Source: Crossiella cryophila (GTDB taxonomy: Bacteria > Actinomycetota > Actinomycetes > Mycobacteriales > Pseudonocardiaceae). Taken from it: DNA of 64,000 bases. The stretch is taken from assembly GCF_014204915.1 (NCBI RefSeq), contig NZ_JACHMH010000001.1:1612001-1676000 (forward strand), written 5' to 3'. The notes under the pieces were generated by a model, which saw nothing but the letters and a program-made list of their open reading frames with translations, was not told the origin of the DNA and made no database searches. Positions 25,812 through 37,219 of this stretch are shown piece by piece. The stretch's first letter is position 1; every line of letters begins with the position of its first letter. Made by a program: the position numbers and the translations under genes.

Positions 25812-26732
25812 ATGAGCGGCGAGGAGAAGCGGAACCGTCCGGATGTCACCTTCACCCAGGTGATCGCAGGCGCGCTCGCGGCGGTGACCGCGGCCGCGCT
25901 GGGTGCGCAACTCGGGGTGGCGGGCACCATCATCGGGGCCGCGGTGGCCAGTGTGGTGAGCACCGTGGGCAGTGCGCTGTACCAGCACTCCCTCGAACGC
26001 AGCCGGGCCGCGGCCAAGGCCCTGCGCACCGCGGCCGCACCCACCGCGCTGGCCACCGCCGCACTGGCCGCCCAGGCCGCCGAGCGAACCGACCGGGAGG
26101 GCCCGGCCGAGGTCACGCCCCCGGCCAAGCCCGGCCTGGACGCGGAGACCGTCCTGCTGGCCAAGCCCGGCTCACCCGCGGCGACCGCCCACCTGGCCCA
26201 GCCCGGTCCGCAGGGCGAGACCGTGCACCTGCCCAAGTCCGGCCCCGGCGTCGACCCGGACGCCGAGACCGTCGTCCTGCGCAGGCCCGACCCCGCCGTC
26301 GACGAGCGCGAGGCCGCCCCCGAGCCGGAGCGGCGGCCCTGGTTCCGCCGCTGGCAGGTGGTGGCCGCGGTGACCGCGCTGGTCTTCGCCCTTGGCATGG
26401 GCGCCGTGCTGGCCATAGAGCTGGCCACCGGCTCGCCGCTGTCCGGCAAGGACAACGGCGGCCGGACCACCGTCGGCGAGCTGTTCGGACCGGGTGACCG
26501 GAAACCGACGCCGACCCCGGGCAACCCAACGCCGTCCAGCTCCGTCTCCACTACCGAGAGCACCACGACGTCCGAGCCTCCGACCAGTTCCAGCCAGGTT
26601 CCGCCGACCAGCACCTCGTCCCCGCCGCCGAGCACGACGTCCGGCTCTCCCCCCACGACGACCTCGCCCCCGCCGCCGAGCAGCGCGGCGCGCTCCACCA
26701 CGGGCACGCAGCCCACGCGGACCACGCCCTGA
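25812..26732 (+). CDS. membrane protein with degenerate repeat and Pro/Thr/Ser-rich extracellular tail
   Basis: A 306-residue protein of unknown function. Residues about 13-57 form a glycine/alanine-rich hydrophobic hairpin (IAGALAAVTAAALGAQLGVA). Residues about 95-165 carry an imperfect repeat of the type AETVLLAKPG / GETVHLPKSG / AETVVLRRPD. One further transmembrane helix (about residues 183-205) precedes an external tail of about 90 residues that is almost entirely Pro, Thr and Ser, suited to spanning the cell wall. An AAGGGAAAG stretch directly precedes the ATG. No enzyme motif is seen. Confidence 0.7.
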   Translation: MSGEEKRNRPDVTFTQVIAGALAAVTAAALGAQLGVAGTIIGAAVASVVSTVGSALYQHSLERSRAAAKALRTAAAPTALATAALAAQAAERTDREGPAEVTPPAKPGLDAETVLLAKPGSPAATAHLAQPGPQGETVHLPKSGPGVDPDAETVVLRRPDPAVDEREAAPEPERRPWFRRWQVVAAVTALVFALGMGAVLAIELATGSPLSGKDNGGRTTVGELFGPGDRKPTPTPGNPTPSSSVSTTESTTTSEPPTSSSQVPPTSTSSPPPSTTSGSPPTTTSPPPPSSAARSTTGTQPTRTTP

Positions 26733-27088
26733 TCATCCGTTGGTCAGAACGGCCCAGTCTCGTTACTGCATGTCGCCCACTACCGAGGTCGTGATGTGAC
26801 ACGACACGCCCACGTATGGCCCAGAGCCGACACGTGTTCCTCCTTTCGGCGGATGCCTCGGGTAGGTCTGTGTCTTTAACGTCCCCCAAAAGTGATTCGC
26901 GATGACGCACAGTCACTAATGGTCACTGGCGGAGAGGACGGTCCGATGGACCACTCGTTCCCGGTCATGCAACCGATGGCGTCCCGCCGGTGGCCCCACG
27001 CTCGTTGAGTTCGACCCCCCACGGGCCGTCGCCCTTGCACCCCCTGCCAACGACGGCCCGGTGTCTCACCAACACGAGAGGGCTACGA
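26733..27088. other. 356-bp intergenic region before first S1 protease
   Basis: No long gene. It holds CCGTT/AACGG (26738-26753) just after the upstream stop and the palindrome GGTCC-GAT-GGACC (26940-26952). A 20-codon frame starts at 26946 with a GGAGAGG in front, ending at 27008, and could be a leader peptide. The AT-richer part near 26870-26925 is the likely promoter zone. Confidence 0.4.
26946..27008 (+). CDS. possible 20-residue leader peptide
   Basis: ATG at 26946 is preceded by GGAGAGG (26931-26937) at 8-base spacing and encodes MDHSFPVMQPMASRRWPHAR followed by TGA. It ends 80 bp before the protease gene. Only the ribosome-binding site and position support it; no homology is recognised. 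Confidence 0.2.
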   Translation: MDHSFPVMQPMASRRWPHAR

Positions 27089-28213
27089 ATGAAGATCGCA
27101 GTCGCAGCACGCGCCGCCGGCGTGGCGTTGCTGGCCACCGGAGCGGTCGTCGTGGGCACCCTGCCCGCCGCGGCGGAGGGTTTCGCCTCCCCCGAGATGC
27201 TGCAGGCCATGCAGCGTGACCTCGGTCTGACCGCCGAACAGGCGGTTGACCGGGTGAACAGCGAGAACAAGGCAGCACAGATCGAGAACTCGGTGCGCGA
27301 GGCCGTCGGCGCCGCGTTCGCCGGCGCGCACTTCGACGCGGGCAGCGCCAAGCTGGTGGTCAGCGTGACCGACGCGGCCAAGGCCGCCGCGGTCGAGGCC
27401 GCCGGTGCCACCGCCAAGGTCGTCGCCCGCGGCGTGGCCGCCCTGGACGGCGTGAAGTCCGCGCTGGACGCGGCCGAGGCCAAGGCCCCGGCCGGGGTGA
27501 CCGGCTGGTACGTCGACGTCAAGAACAACAACGTGGTGGTCAACGTGCAGCCCGGCGCGACGCAGGCCGCCCGTGCGCACCTGGCCACGCTGCCGGACGC
27601 CTCCGCGATCAAGGTCGTGGAGACCGACGAGGCCCCCACCCCGCTGTATGACGTGCGTGGTGGCGACGCCTACTACATGGGCGGCGGCCGCTGCTCGATC
27701 GGCTTCTCGGTGCAGGGCGGCTTCGTCACCGCCGGGCACTGCGGCCGGCCGGGCACCGCGACCCAGGGCTTCAACCGGGTCGCCCAGGGCACCTACCGCG
27801 GCTCGACCTTCCCGGGCAACGGCGACTTCGCCTGGGTGGCCACCAACGCGAACTGGACCCCGCGGGGCGTGGTGAACCGCTACAGCGGCACGACCACCGT
27901 CCGGGTCACCGGCTCGGCCGAGTCCGCGGTCGGCGCGGCCATCTGCCGCTCCGGCTCCACCACCGGCTGGCGCTGCGGCACCGTCCAGGCCAAGAACCAG
28001 ACCGTGCGCTACCCCCAGGGCGCGGTGACCGGCATGACCCGCACCAACGCCTGCGCCGAGCCGGGTGACTCCGGTGGCTCGTGGCTCAGCGGCACCAACG
28101 CCCAGGGTGTGACCTCGGGTGGCTCGGGCAACTGCTCCTCCGGCGGCACCACCTTCTTCCAGCCGGTGAACGAGATCCTCAGCGCGTACGGGCTCCGGCT
28201 CGTCACGAGCTGA
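27089..28213 (+). CDS. secreted S1 (alpha-lytic/streptogrisin-type) serine protease, copy 1
   Basis: A 374-residue preproprotease. The signal peptide ends near residue 29 (PAAA). An alpha-lytic-type prodomain spans about 35-180 (MQRDLGLTAEQA). The mature chymotrypsin-fold domain begins near 188 (GGDAYYMGGGRCSIGF). The catalytic triad is His217 (TAGHC), Asp246 (NGDFAW) and Ser328 (EPGDSGGS). Disulfides are expected from the three Cys pairs (RCS/GHC, ICRSG/RCGTV, NACAE/GNCSS). ATG at 27089 follows GAGAGGG. Followed by a strong terminator and a paralogue. Confidence 0.92.
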   Translation: MKIAVAARAAGVALLATGAVVVGTLPAAAEGFASPEMLQAMQRDLGLTAEQAVDRVNSENKAAQIENSVREAVGAAFAGAHFDAGSAKLVVSVTDAAKAAAVEAAGATAKVVARGVAALDGVKSALDAAEAKAPAGVTGWYVDVKNNNVVVNVQPGATQAARAHLATLPDASAIKVVETDEAPTPLYDVRGGDAYYMGGGRCSIGFSVQGGFVTAGHCGRPGTATQGFNRVAQGTYRGSTFPGNGDFAWVATNANWTPRGVVNRYSGTTTVRVTGSAESAVGAAICRSGSTTGWRCGTVQAKNQTVRYPQGAVTGMTRTNACAEPGDSGGSWLSGTNAQGVTSGGSGNCSSGGTTFFQPVNEILSAYGLRLVTS

Positions 28214-28269
28214 CCGTAAGGGTGAGGTGGGCCGGCGCCCTGCAAGCCGACCCACTCGCACCCGCCGGA

Positions 28270-28303
28270 AGGCGCCCGCGGGATCCCTGCCCCGCGGGCG
28301 CCT
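28270..28303 (+). terminator. rho-independent-type terminator after protease copy 1
   Basis: AGGCGCCCGCGGG and CCCGCGGGCGCCT form a perfect 13-bp stem with an 8-base loop, followed by TTCACTT. It lies 57 bp after the stop. Confidence 0.75.
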
Positions 28304-28418
28304 TTCACTTCGAATTCTTCGAAACACGGTCATTCGACCCTGGGCAAACTCACAATCCGTCGCTAACTTTCCCCCGTCTGGCCTAGTCAAGTGGCCCGAT
28401 AGAGGGAAGGGCGTTCGG

Positions 28419-29603
28419 ATGAAGCGACGTTCCGTAACTAGTCTGGCCGCGGTGGCCCTGCTGGCCGGTGGCCTGCTCACGATCGGTGCGCAGTCCGCCT
28501 CGGCCCTGCCCGGCGACCTGACCGCGGCGATGGGCCGCGATCTCGGCCTCAGCCCCGCGCAGGCAGGCGAGCGCCTGCACCGGGAGCGGCTGGCCGGGCG
28601 GATCGCCGCCGGACTCCGGGACCGCCTCGGCGCCCGGTTCGCCGGCTCCTGGTTCGACCCCGGCACCGGCACCGCGGTCGTCGGCGTGACCGAGCCCGCC
28701 GCGCTGGCCGCCGTGCGTGCCACCGGCGCCACCGCCCGCCTGCACCGCCACTCGCTGGCCGAGCTGGAGCAGGCCAAGGCCGTCCTGGACGCCCGGCAGG
28801 CCCCGCGCGAGGTCACCAGCTTCTACGTGGACGAGCCCGGCAACCGGCTCGTGCTCACCGCGACCCCCGGCGGCCGGGCCGCCGCCGAGCGCTTCGCCTC
28901 GGGCACCCAGGGCGTGCGGGTGGTGGAGAGCGCCGCCGCGGCCACCCCGACCGGCGACCTTTCCGGCGGCGGCGCGATCTACATGAGCGGCGCGGCCGGT
29001 GGGCGCTGCTCGGCCGGGTTCACCGCGACCACCGCCGACGGTCAGCCCCGGCTGCTCACCGCCGGGCACTGCGCGGACGGCGGCAGCCTGGTCAACGCGC
29101 TGGGCAACGTCAAGATCGGCGACTTCAGCCGGGTCAACTGGAAGGACCAGAACGACTTCGCCGAGGTGACCGTGGACCCGGCGTCCGGCTGGACGCTGCT
29201 GCCCCAGGTCAGCACGCACGACGGCGGGGCGGTGACGATCAAGGGGTCCACCGAGGCCGCGGTCGGCGCGAGCCTGTGCAAGTCCGGTTCCACGAGTAGG
29301 TGGACCTGCGGCGTGGTCACCGCGCGCAATGTTACTGTCAAGTACGGTCAGATCGACGGCTCCGCGATCACCGTGCGCGGCCTGGTGCAGCACAACGCCT
29401 GCGTCGAGCCGGGCGACTCCGGCGGGTCCAACGTCTCCGGCGACCAGGCCCAGGGCATCACCAGCGGCGCCAAGCTCTACGACGCCAACGGTGACGGCCG
29501 CAACGAGAGCTGCCTTGCCAAGCGTGGTGAGGAGTCGGTGTCCTGGTACCAGCCGGTCAACGAGGCGCTCAAGGTCTACCGGCTGACCCTGGCCACCGGC
29601 TGA
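28419..29603 (+). CDS. secreted S1 (alpha-lytic/streptogrisin-type) serine protease, copy 2
   Basis: A 394-residue paralogue of the preceding gene with the same layout: signal peptide to about residue 29 (SASA), prodomain (MGRDLGLSPAQAGERL) to about 180, mature protease after GGGAIYMSGAAGGRC. Triad His217 (TAGHC), Asp246 (NDFAEV) and Ser334 (EPGDSGGS). Compared with copy 1 it has extra surface loops (SRVNWKDQNDF, YDANGDGRNESC), so substrate preference probably differs. Start ATG at 28419 follows AGAGGGAAGG. Tandem duplication is likely. Confidence 0.92.
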   Translation: MKRRSVTSLAAVALLAGGLLTIGAQSASALPGDLTAAMGRDLGLSPAQAGERLHRERLAGRIAAGLRDRLGARFAGSWFDPGTGTAVVGVTEPAALAAVRATGATARLHRHSLAELEQAKAVLDARQAPREVTSFYVDEPGNRLVLTATPGGRAAAERFASGTQGVRVVESAAAATPTGDLSGGGAIYMSGAAGGRCSAGFTATTADGQPRLLTAGHCADGGSLVNALGNVKIGDFSRVNWKDQNDFAEVTVDPASGWTLLPQVSTHDGGAVTIKGSTEAAVGASLCKSGSTSRWTCGVVTARNVTVKYGQIDGSAITVRGLVQHNACVEPGDSGGSNVSGDQAQGITSGAKLYDANGDGRNESCLAKRGEESVSWYQPVNEALKVYRLTLATG

Positions 29604-29661
29604 GGCTTCCCGGCGCGCGGTGTGTTGTCAGCCCCCCGACCGCACCGCACCGGGTTGGTAA

Positions 29662-29708
29662 GACGACAGCGGCGTTCCCGCCTTTCCGGCGGGAACGCCG
29701 CGGTCGTC
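29662..29708. terminator. bidirectional terminator between protease copy 2 and thiE
   Basis: A 14-bp perfect stem (GCGGCGTTCCCGCC / GGCGGGAACGCCGC, loop TTTCC) is extended outward by GACGAC/GTCGTC across a one-base bulge on each side. It lies between two convergent genes. Confidence 0.75.
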
Positions 29709-29718
29709 AGGTCGGCGC

Positions 29719-30372
29719 TCAGCCGAGCCGGGCCTTCAACCGGGCGGCCGCGGCCTCCGGGTCCGCCGCCTCGGTGAGCACCCGGACCACCACGATCCGG
29801 TCCGCCCCGGCGTCCAGGACCTCGGGCAGCCGGGTCTCGTCGATGCCGCCGATGGCGAACCAGGGCCGCTCGTGCCCGGCGGCCGCGGTGTGTCGCACCA
29901 GGTCCAGGCCCGGCGCTGGACGACCGGGTTTGGTCGGGGTCGGCCAGCACGGGCCGGTGCAGAAGTAGTCCACGCCCGGCTCGATCGCCGCCGCGTCGGC
30001 CTGCGCGGGGTCGTGCGTGGAGCGGCCGATCACCACCTGCTCGCCGACGATCCGCCTGGCCAGTGGCACCGGCAGGTCGTCCTGGCCGAGGTGCAGCACA
30101 TCGGCCCCTGCGGCCAGCGCCACATCGGCCCGGTCGTTCACCGCGAGCAGCACATCGTGCTTGGCGCAGGCGGCGGCGAAGACCTCCAGCAGCCGCAACT
30201 CCTCGGCGGCCTCCAGTCCCTTCTCCCGCAACTGCACGATGTCCACCCCACCGGCCAGCGCGGCGTCCAGGAAGGCAGGCAGGTCGCCGCGTTCGCGACG
30301 GCCGTCGGTGCACAGGTACAGCCGCGCCGCACGCAGCCGCTGGCGAATCTGATCTCCGTCGAGTCCGGGCAC
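29719..30372 (-). CDS. thiE: thiamine-phosphate synthase
   Basis: A 217-residue TIM-barrel enzyme that joins HMP-PP and the thiazole phosphate (THZ-P) to give thiamine phosphate. Characteristic segments: [63 protein letters not shown] and [29 protein letters not shown] start at 30372. Divergent from thiO, whose riboswitch starts about 55 bp away. Same thiE|thiO-thiS-thiG arrangement as in mycobacteria. Confidence 0.92.
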   Translation of the reverse strand: MPGLDGDQIRQRLRAARLYLCTDGRRERGDLPAFLDAALAGGVDIVQLREKGLEAAEELRLLEVFAAACAKHDVLLAVNDRADVALAAGADVLHLGQDDLPVPLARRIVGEQVVIGRSTHDPAQADAAAIEPGVDYFCTGPCWPTPTKPGRPAPGLDLVRHTAAAGHERPWFAIGGIDETRLPEVLDAGADRIVVVRVLTEAADPEAAAARLKARLG

Positions 30373-30425
30373 GGTATGCGAGCCTATGCGCCCTCAGTCC
30401 CGGCTGCTACGGTGGAAATCGGTCC

Positions 30426-30517
30426 GCACGGGAGCCCGGGAGAGCACTGGGCTGAGAGGGAGTCCGCTGACTCCGACCGTCGAACCTGATCCGGGTCATG
30501 CCGGCGCAGGGAGCGTG
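30426..30517 (+). promoter_or_regulatory. TPP riboswitch upstream of thiO-thiS-thiG
   Basis: Contains the conserved core elements in order: GGGAGCCCGGG, GGGCTGAGAGGG, the variable arm, GAACCTGATCCGGGTCATG and CCGGCGCAGGGAG. The terminal AGGGAG doubles as the ribosome-binding region of thiO, suggesting ligand-controlled translation. Confidence 0.93.
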
Positions 30518-30523
30518 AGATTC

Positions 30524-31624
30524 GTGTCGAAGGCAGTCGTCGTCGTGGGTGGCGGCGTCATCGGTCTGTCCATCGCCTGGCGAGCCGCCGCGGCCGGATT
30601 CCGGGTCAGGGTGGTCGATCCGGCGCCGGGTTCCGGCTCCTCCTGGGTGGCCGGCGGCATGCTCGCCCCGGTCACCGAGGCCTGGCCGGGGGAGGAGGAC
30701 GTGCTCGCGCTGGGCGCGGCCTCGCTGCGCCGCTGGCCGGAATTCGCCGCCCGGCTACAGGCCGAGGCAGGCCGGGATCCCGGCCTGCACACCGCGGGCA
30801 CCCTGGCCGTCGGGGTGGACGCGGCCGACCGGGACGAGCTGGCCAGGCTGGCCGAGTACCTGACCTCGCTGGGCCGGGAGGTGCACCAGCTCACCGGCAG
30901 GGAACTGCGCGGGCTGGAACCCTCGCTCGGCCCGGCCGTGCGCGGCGGGCTGAACGTGCCCGGCGACCTGTCCGTGGACAACCGGCTGTTCCTGGCCGCA
31001 CTGCGCGCGGCCTGCGCGGCCAATGGCGTCGAGTTCATCGCGGTTGCGGCCGCGGAGACCTTACCCGGCAAGGTGCTGCTGGACAACGGGTCTATTTTGG
31101 ACAGTGAGGTGACGGTGCTCGCGGCCGGCGCCTGGAGCGCCCGGCTCCACCCCGGGCTGGCCGGGCTGATCCGCCCGGTGAAGGGCGAGATCCTGCGGCT
31201 GCGGCACCGCCGCGGCGCGCTGCCGCCGCCCACCCGCACCGTGCGCGGCTCGGTGCGTGGCAAGCCGATCTACCTGGTTCCCCGGCCGGACAACGGTCTG
31301 GTGCTCGGCGCGACCCAGTACGAGGCCGGATTCGACACCGACGTGGTGGCCGGTGGCGTGCGTGATCTGCTGCTGCACGCCGAGGAACTCATGCCGTCCA
31401 TCGCCGAGTACGCGCTGGTCGAGACCGCCGCGGGCCTGCGGCCGGGCAGCATGGACAACCTGCCGCTGCTCGGCTGGCTGGAACCCGGCCTGCTGGTGGC
31501 GGCCGGGCATCACCGCAACGGCGTGCTGCTCGCCCCGGTCACCGCCGAGGTCGTGCTGGACCTGTTGGCGGACAAGGAGATCACCCCCGAAGCGAAGGCA
31601 GCCGACCCCGGGAGGAGCAGATGA
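30524..31624 (+). CDS. thiO: FAD-dependent glycine oxidase of thiamine synthesis
   Basis: A 366-residue DAO-family flavoenzyme that oxidises glycine to iminoglycine for thiazole synthesis. The N-terminal dinucleotide fold is VVVVGGGVIGLSIAWRAA. The C-terminal ETAAGLRPGSMDNLPLLGW and GHHRNGVLLAP are typical of ThiO. GTG at 30524 is 11 bases from GGGAG in the riboswitch; GTG at 30515 is the alternative. Leu180 is a TTA codon. The stop overlaps thiS (ATGA). Confidence 0.9.
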   Translation: MSKAVVVVGGGVIGLSIAWRAAAAGFRVRVVDPAPGSGSSWVAGGMLAPVTEAWPGEEDVLALGAASLRRWPEFAARLQAEAGRDPGLHTAGTLAVGVDAADRDELARLAEYLTSLGREVHQLTGRELRGLEPSLGPAVRGGLNVPGDLSVDNRLFLAALRAACAANGVEFIAVAAAETLPGKVLLDNGSILDSEVTVLAAGAWSARLHPGLAGLIRPVKGEILRLRHRRGALPPPTRTVRGSVRGKPIYLVPRPDNGLVLGATQYEAGFDTDVVAGGVRDLLLHAEELMPSIAEYALVETAAGLRPGSMDNLPLLGWLEPGLLVAAGHHRNGVLLAPVTAEVVLDLLADKEITPEAKAADPGRSR

Positions 31625-31821
31625 AGGTACGGGTCAACGGCAACGACCACCAGCTGGCCGAGAGCGCCACGGTGGCCGAGGTGCTGACCCTGTTGGCCGC
31701 ACCCAGCACGGGAATCGCGGTCGCCCTCGACGGCGCCGTGGTGCCCCGCGCGAGCTGGGCGGAGACCAGGTTGCGCGAGGGTTCGGTCGTGGAAGTGCTC
31801 ACTGCGGTACAGGGAGGTTGA
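31621..31821 (+). CDS. thiS: sulfur carrier protein ThiS
   Basis: A 66-residue beta-grasp ubiquitin-like protein ending in the required GlyGly (TAVQGG), whose C-terminus is thiocarboxylated to donate sulfur to the thiazole. KVRVNGNDHQL and EGSVVEVLTAVQGG are family hallmarks. Located between thiO and thiG with no gap. No thiF adenylyltransferase is present in this window. Confidence 0.93.
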   Translation: MKVRVNGNDHQLAESATVAEVLTLLAAPSTGIAVALDGAVVPRASWAETRLREGSVVEVLTAVQGG

Positions 31822-32583
<762 letters not shown>

Positions 32584-32594
32584 CCAGGTGCACC

Positions 32595-32628
32595 AACGGG
32601 GAAGACGACGGTCGTCGTCCTCCCCGTT
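32595..32628. terminator. bidirectional terminator between thiG and thiD
   Basis: AACGGGG-AA-GACGAC pairs with GTCGTC-CT-CCCCGTT around a short loop, 12 bases after the thiG stop and 10 bases from the convergent thiD stop. Confidence 0.7.
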
Positions 32629-32637
32629 TCGCGCGTA

Positions 32638-35252
<2,615 letters not shown>

Positions 35253-35282
35253 TTTGTTGTGGTGGTGGGCCGCACGGGCCCT

Positions 35283-36212
35283 CTAGGCACCATAGTGAGC
35301 GATCGGCGTGCTGACCACACCGCTCGCCGGGTGAAATGTGCGCAGGGTCCCGTCGACCAGCTCGGCGAACCCGCCGGTCGCCGGGTTGTGCGCGGTGGGC
35401 CGGATGCCCGCCACCAGGCCCTCGATCCGCCCGGATTCCGGGTGCCAGGTCTCCAGTCCAGCCGACCCGCTGACGTACAACTTGCCCTGGTGGCCCCACA
35501 TCGGCCCCTGCAGCCCGTACAGCCGCTTGGTCTGCTCCCCGGTGGGCGCGTGGAACAGATCGGTGAACGTCGCCGCGGTGCTGTGGCTGTTCAGCCATTG
35601 GACGGCCACGGTGTCCTCATCCAGCCACGCCACCGGCACGTCCCAGGTGTCGGGATGCCAGAACCAGCCGTCGACGATCAGCCAGCGCCCGGTGGGACTG
35701 GCGTGCAGGGCGCCGAGGTACTCGAAGCTGCGGTCCCGCCTTTCCCCGTCCGAGCCGGGCTCGTCCCCGGTCAGCAGTTCACCGCTGGGCAGGTTGAACG
35801 CGTCGATCCGGTTCCAGTCGGTCTGCGCGATGAGCGAGTTCCCCGGCAGGAAGGCCACCCCGAACGGCACCGTCCAGGAGTCCCAGCCCTCGCCCCTGCG
35901 CAGCGTGAACACCTCGCGTCCAGCGGCCAGATCCACCACCGACGCGTGCCAGCCGTAGTCGTCGGTCACCGCCGCGAACCGCCCGTCCGCCGAGGTGTGC
36001 AACCCGACACCCCGCTCACGGCCGTGGGCGGCGGTCTCGTCCGCCGGGTCGATCTCCCAGGACCCGAAGTCGGCGACCACCTCCGCCGCGCCGGACCCGG
36101 ACAGCCGGATCAGGCGGTCGTTGCTCTCGTTGATGGTCAGCCAGCCATCCGGCAACGGCGCCAGCCGCCTGCGGGTGTGCCGGGTCGCGTATGCGCTCTC
36201 CCCCAGAGTCAT
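35283..36212 (-). CDS. beta-propeller-like protein of unknown function, paralogue 1
   Basis: A 309-residue cytoplasmic protein, not assignable to a named family. It opens with RRLAPLPDGWLTINESND and shows blade-like repeats (LHTSADGRFAAVTDDYGWH, VPFGVAFLPGNSLIAQTDWNRIDAF, LHASPTGRWLIVDG, VPVAWLDEDTVAVQWL, GPMWGHQGKLYVSGSAGLETW). It ends near the motif GIRPTAHNPATGGFAEL. Two related genes lie directly upstream in the same operon. It resembles WD40/YncE-like quinoprotein propellers in pattern only. ATG at 36212. Confidence 0.7.
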   Translation of the reverse strand: MTLGESAYATRHTRRRLAPLPDGWLTINESNDRLIRLSGSGAAEVVADFGSWEIDPADETAAHGRERGVGLHTSADGRFAAVTDDYGWHASVVDLAAGREVFTLRRGEGWDSWTVPFGVAFLPGNSLIAQTDWNRIDAFNLPSGELLTGDEPGSDGERRDRSFEYLGALHASPTGRWLIVDGWFWHPDTWDVPVAWLDEDTVAVQWLNSHSTAATFTDLFHAPTGEQTKRLYGLQGPMWGHQGKLYVSGSAGLETWHPESGRIEGLVAGIRPTAHNPATGGFAELVDGTLRTFHPASGVVSTPIAHYGA

Positions 36213-36234
36213 GTCCTGATGGTCTCGGGGGGAG

Positions 36235-37215
36235 CTAGTGAATATTCGCCACGGTGTGCAGCACGCCGTCCCGCAGCTCGGCGAACGCGCCGGTCGCCGG
36301 GTTGTGCGCGGTGGGCCGGACGCCCGCCACCAGCCCGACCCGCTGCCCCGTCGCCGGATCCCAGGTCTCCAGCCCGTCGGTGCCGCTGACATGCAGTTTC
36401 CCCTGGTAGGCCCACATCGGCCCGTCCAGTCCGCGCAGCTCGCCGGTCTTCTCACCGGAGGGCGCGTCGTACAGCTCGGTGGTCAGCGTCGCGGTGCCGT
36501 GGTGGTTGAGGCGTTGCAGTGCGACGGTGTCGTCGTCCAGCCAGGCCACCGGCATGTCCCACAGGCCGTCGGCGTAGTCCAGCCCGCGGTACCGCTCAGG
36601 CGCGTGGGTGTGCCCACCCAGCCAGGCCGTCACATCGATCAGCGCGGGCAGCGGGAACGGGTGCCACACCCAGCCGTTGGTCAGCAGCCACCGCCCGGAC
36701 GGGCTGGGGTGCAGCGACCCGTGGAAGTCGCTGATGTGGTTCTCCGGCTCGGGTCCGTCCCTTGGCCACTCGGTGGTGATCTCGCGCTCGGTCAGCAGTT
36801 CCCCGCTCGGCAGCGCGAACGCGTCGATGCGGTTCCAGTCGGTCTGCGCGATGAGCACGTCCCCCGGCAGGAAGGCCACCCCGAACGGCACGGTCTGCAC
36901 GTCCCAGTCCTCGCCGCGGGACAACGCGAACACCTCGTGCCCCGCCGTCAGATCCACCAGCGACCCGTGCCAGCCGTAGTCGTCGGTCACCGCCGCGAAC
37001 CGGCCGTCCGCCGAGGTGTGCAACCCGAAGCCCCGCTCCCGGCCCATGAAGGTCTGTGGCTCCGCGGTGTGCTCCCAGGACACGAAGTCGGCGACCACCT
37101 CCGCGGTGCCGTCCTCCCGCAGCCGGACCAGGTGGTCGTTGGCCTCGTTGATGGTCAGCCAGCCATCCGGCAATGGCGCCAGTCGCCGGTTGGTGTGCCG
37201 GATCGCGTAGTCCAC
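36235..37215 (-). CDS. beta-propeller-like protein of unknown function, paralogue 2
   Basis: A 326-residue protein clearly duplicated from paralogue 1 (shared LAPLPDGWLTINE, LHTSADGRFAAVTDDYGWH, FLPGDVLIAQTDWNRIDAF, GVRPTAHNPATGAFAEL). It has an additional loop of about 20 residues (IDVTAWLGGHTHAPERY) absent from paralogue 1. GTG start at 37215, 4 bases after the stop of paralogue 3, and 22 bases before paralogue 1. No catalytic motif recognised. Confidence 0.7.
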   Translation of the reverse strand: MDYAIRHTNRRLAPLPDGWLTINEANDHLVRLREDGTAEVVADFVSWEHTAEPQTFMGRERGFGLHTSADGRFAAVTDDYGWHGSLVDLTAGHEVFALSRGEDWDVQTVPFGVAFLPGDVLIAQTDWNRIDAFALPSGELLTEREITTEWPRDGPEPENHISDFHGSLHPSPSGRWLLTNGWVWHPFPLPALIDVTAWLGGHTHAPERYRGLDYADGLWDMPVAWLDDDTVALQRLNHHGTATLTTELYDAPSGEKTGELRGLDGPMWAYQGKLHVSGTDGLETWDPATGQRVGLVAGVRPTAHNPATGAFAELRDGVLHTVANIH

Positions 37216-37219
37216 CCGT

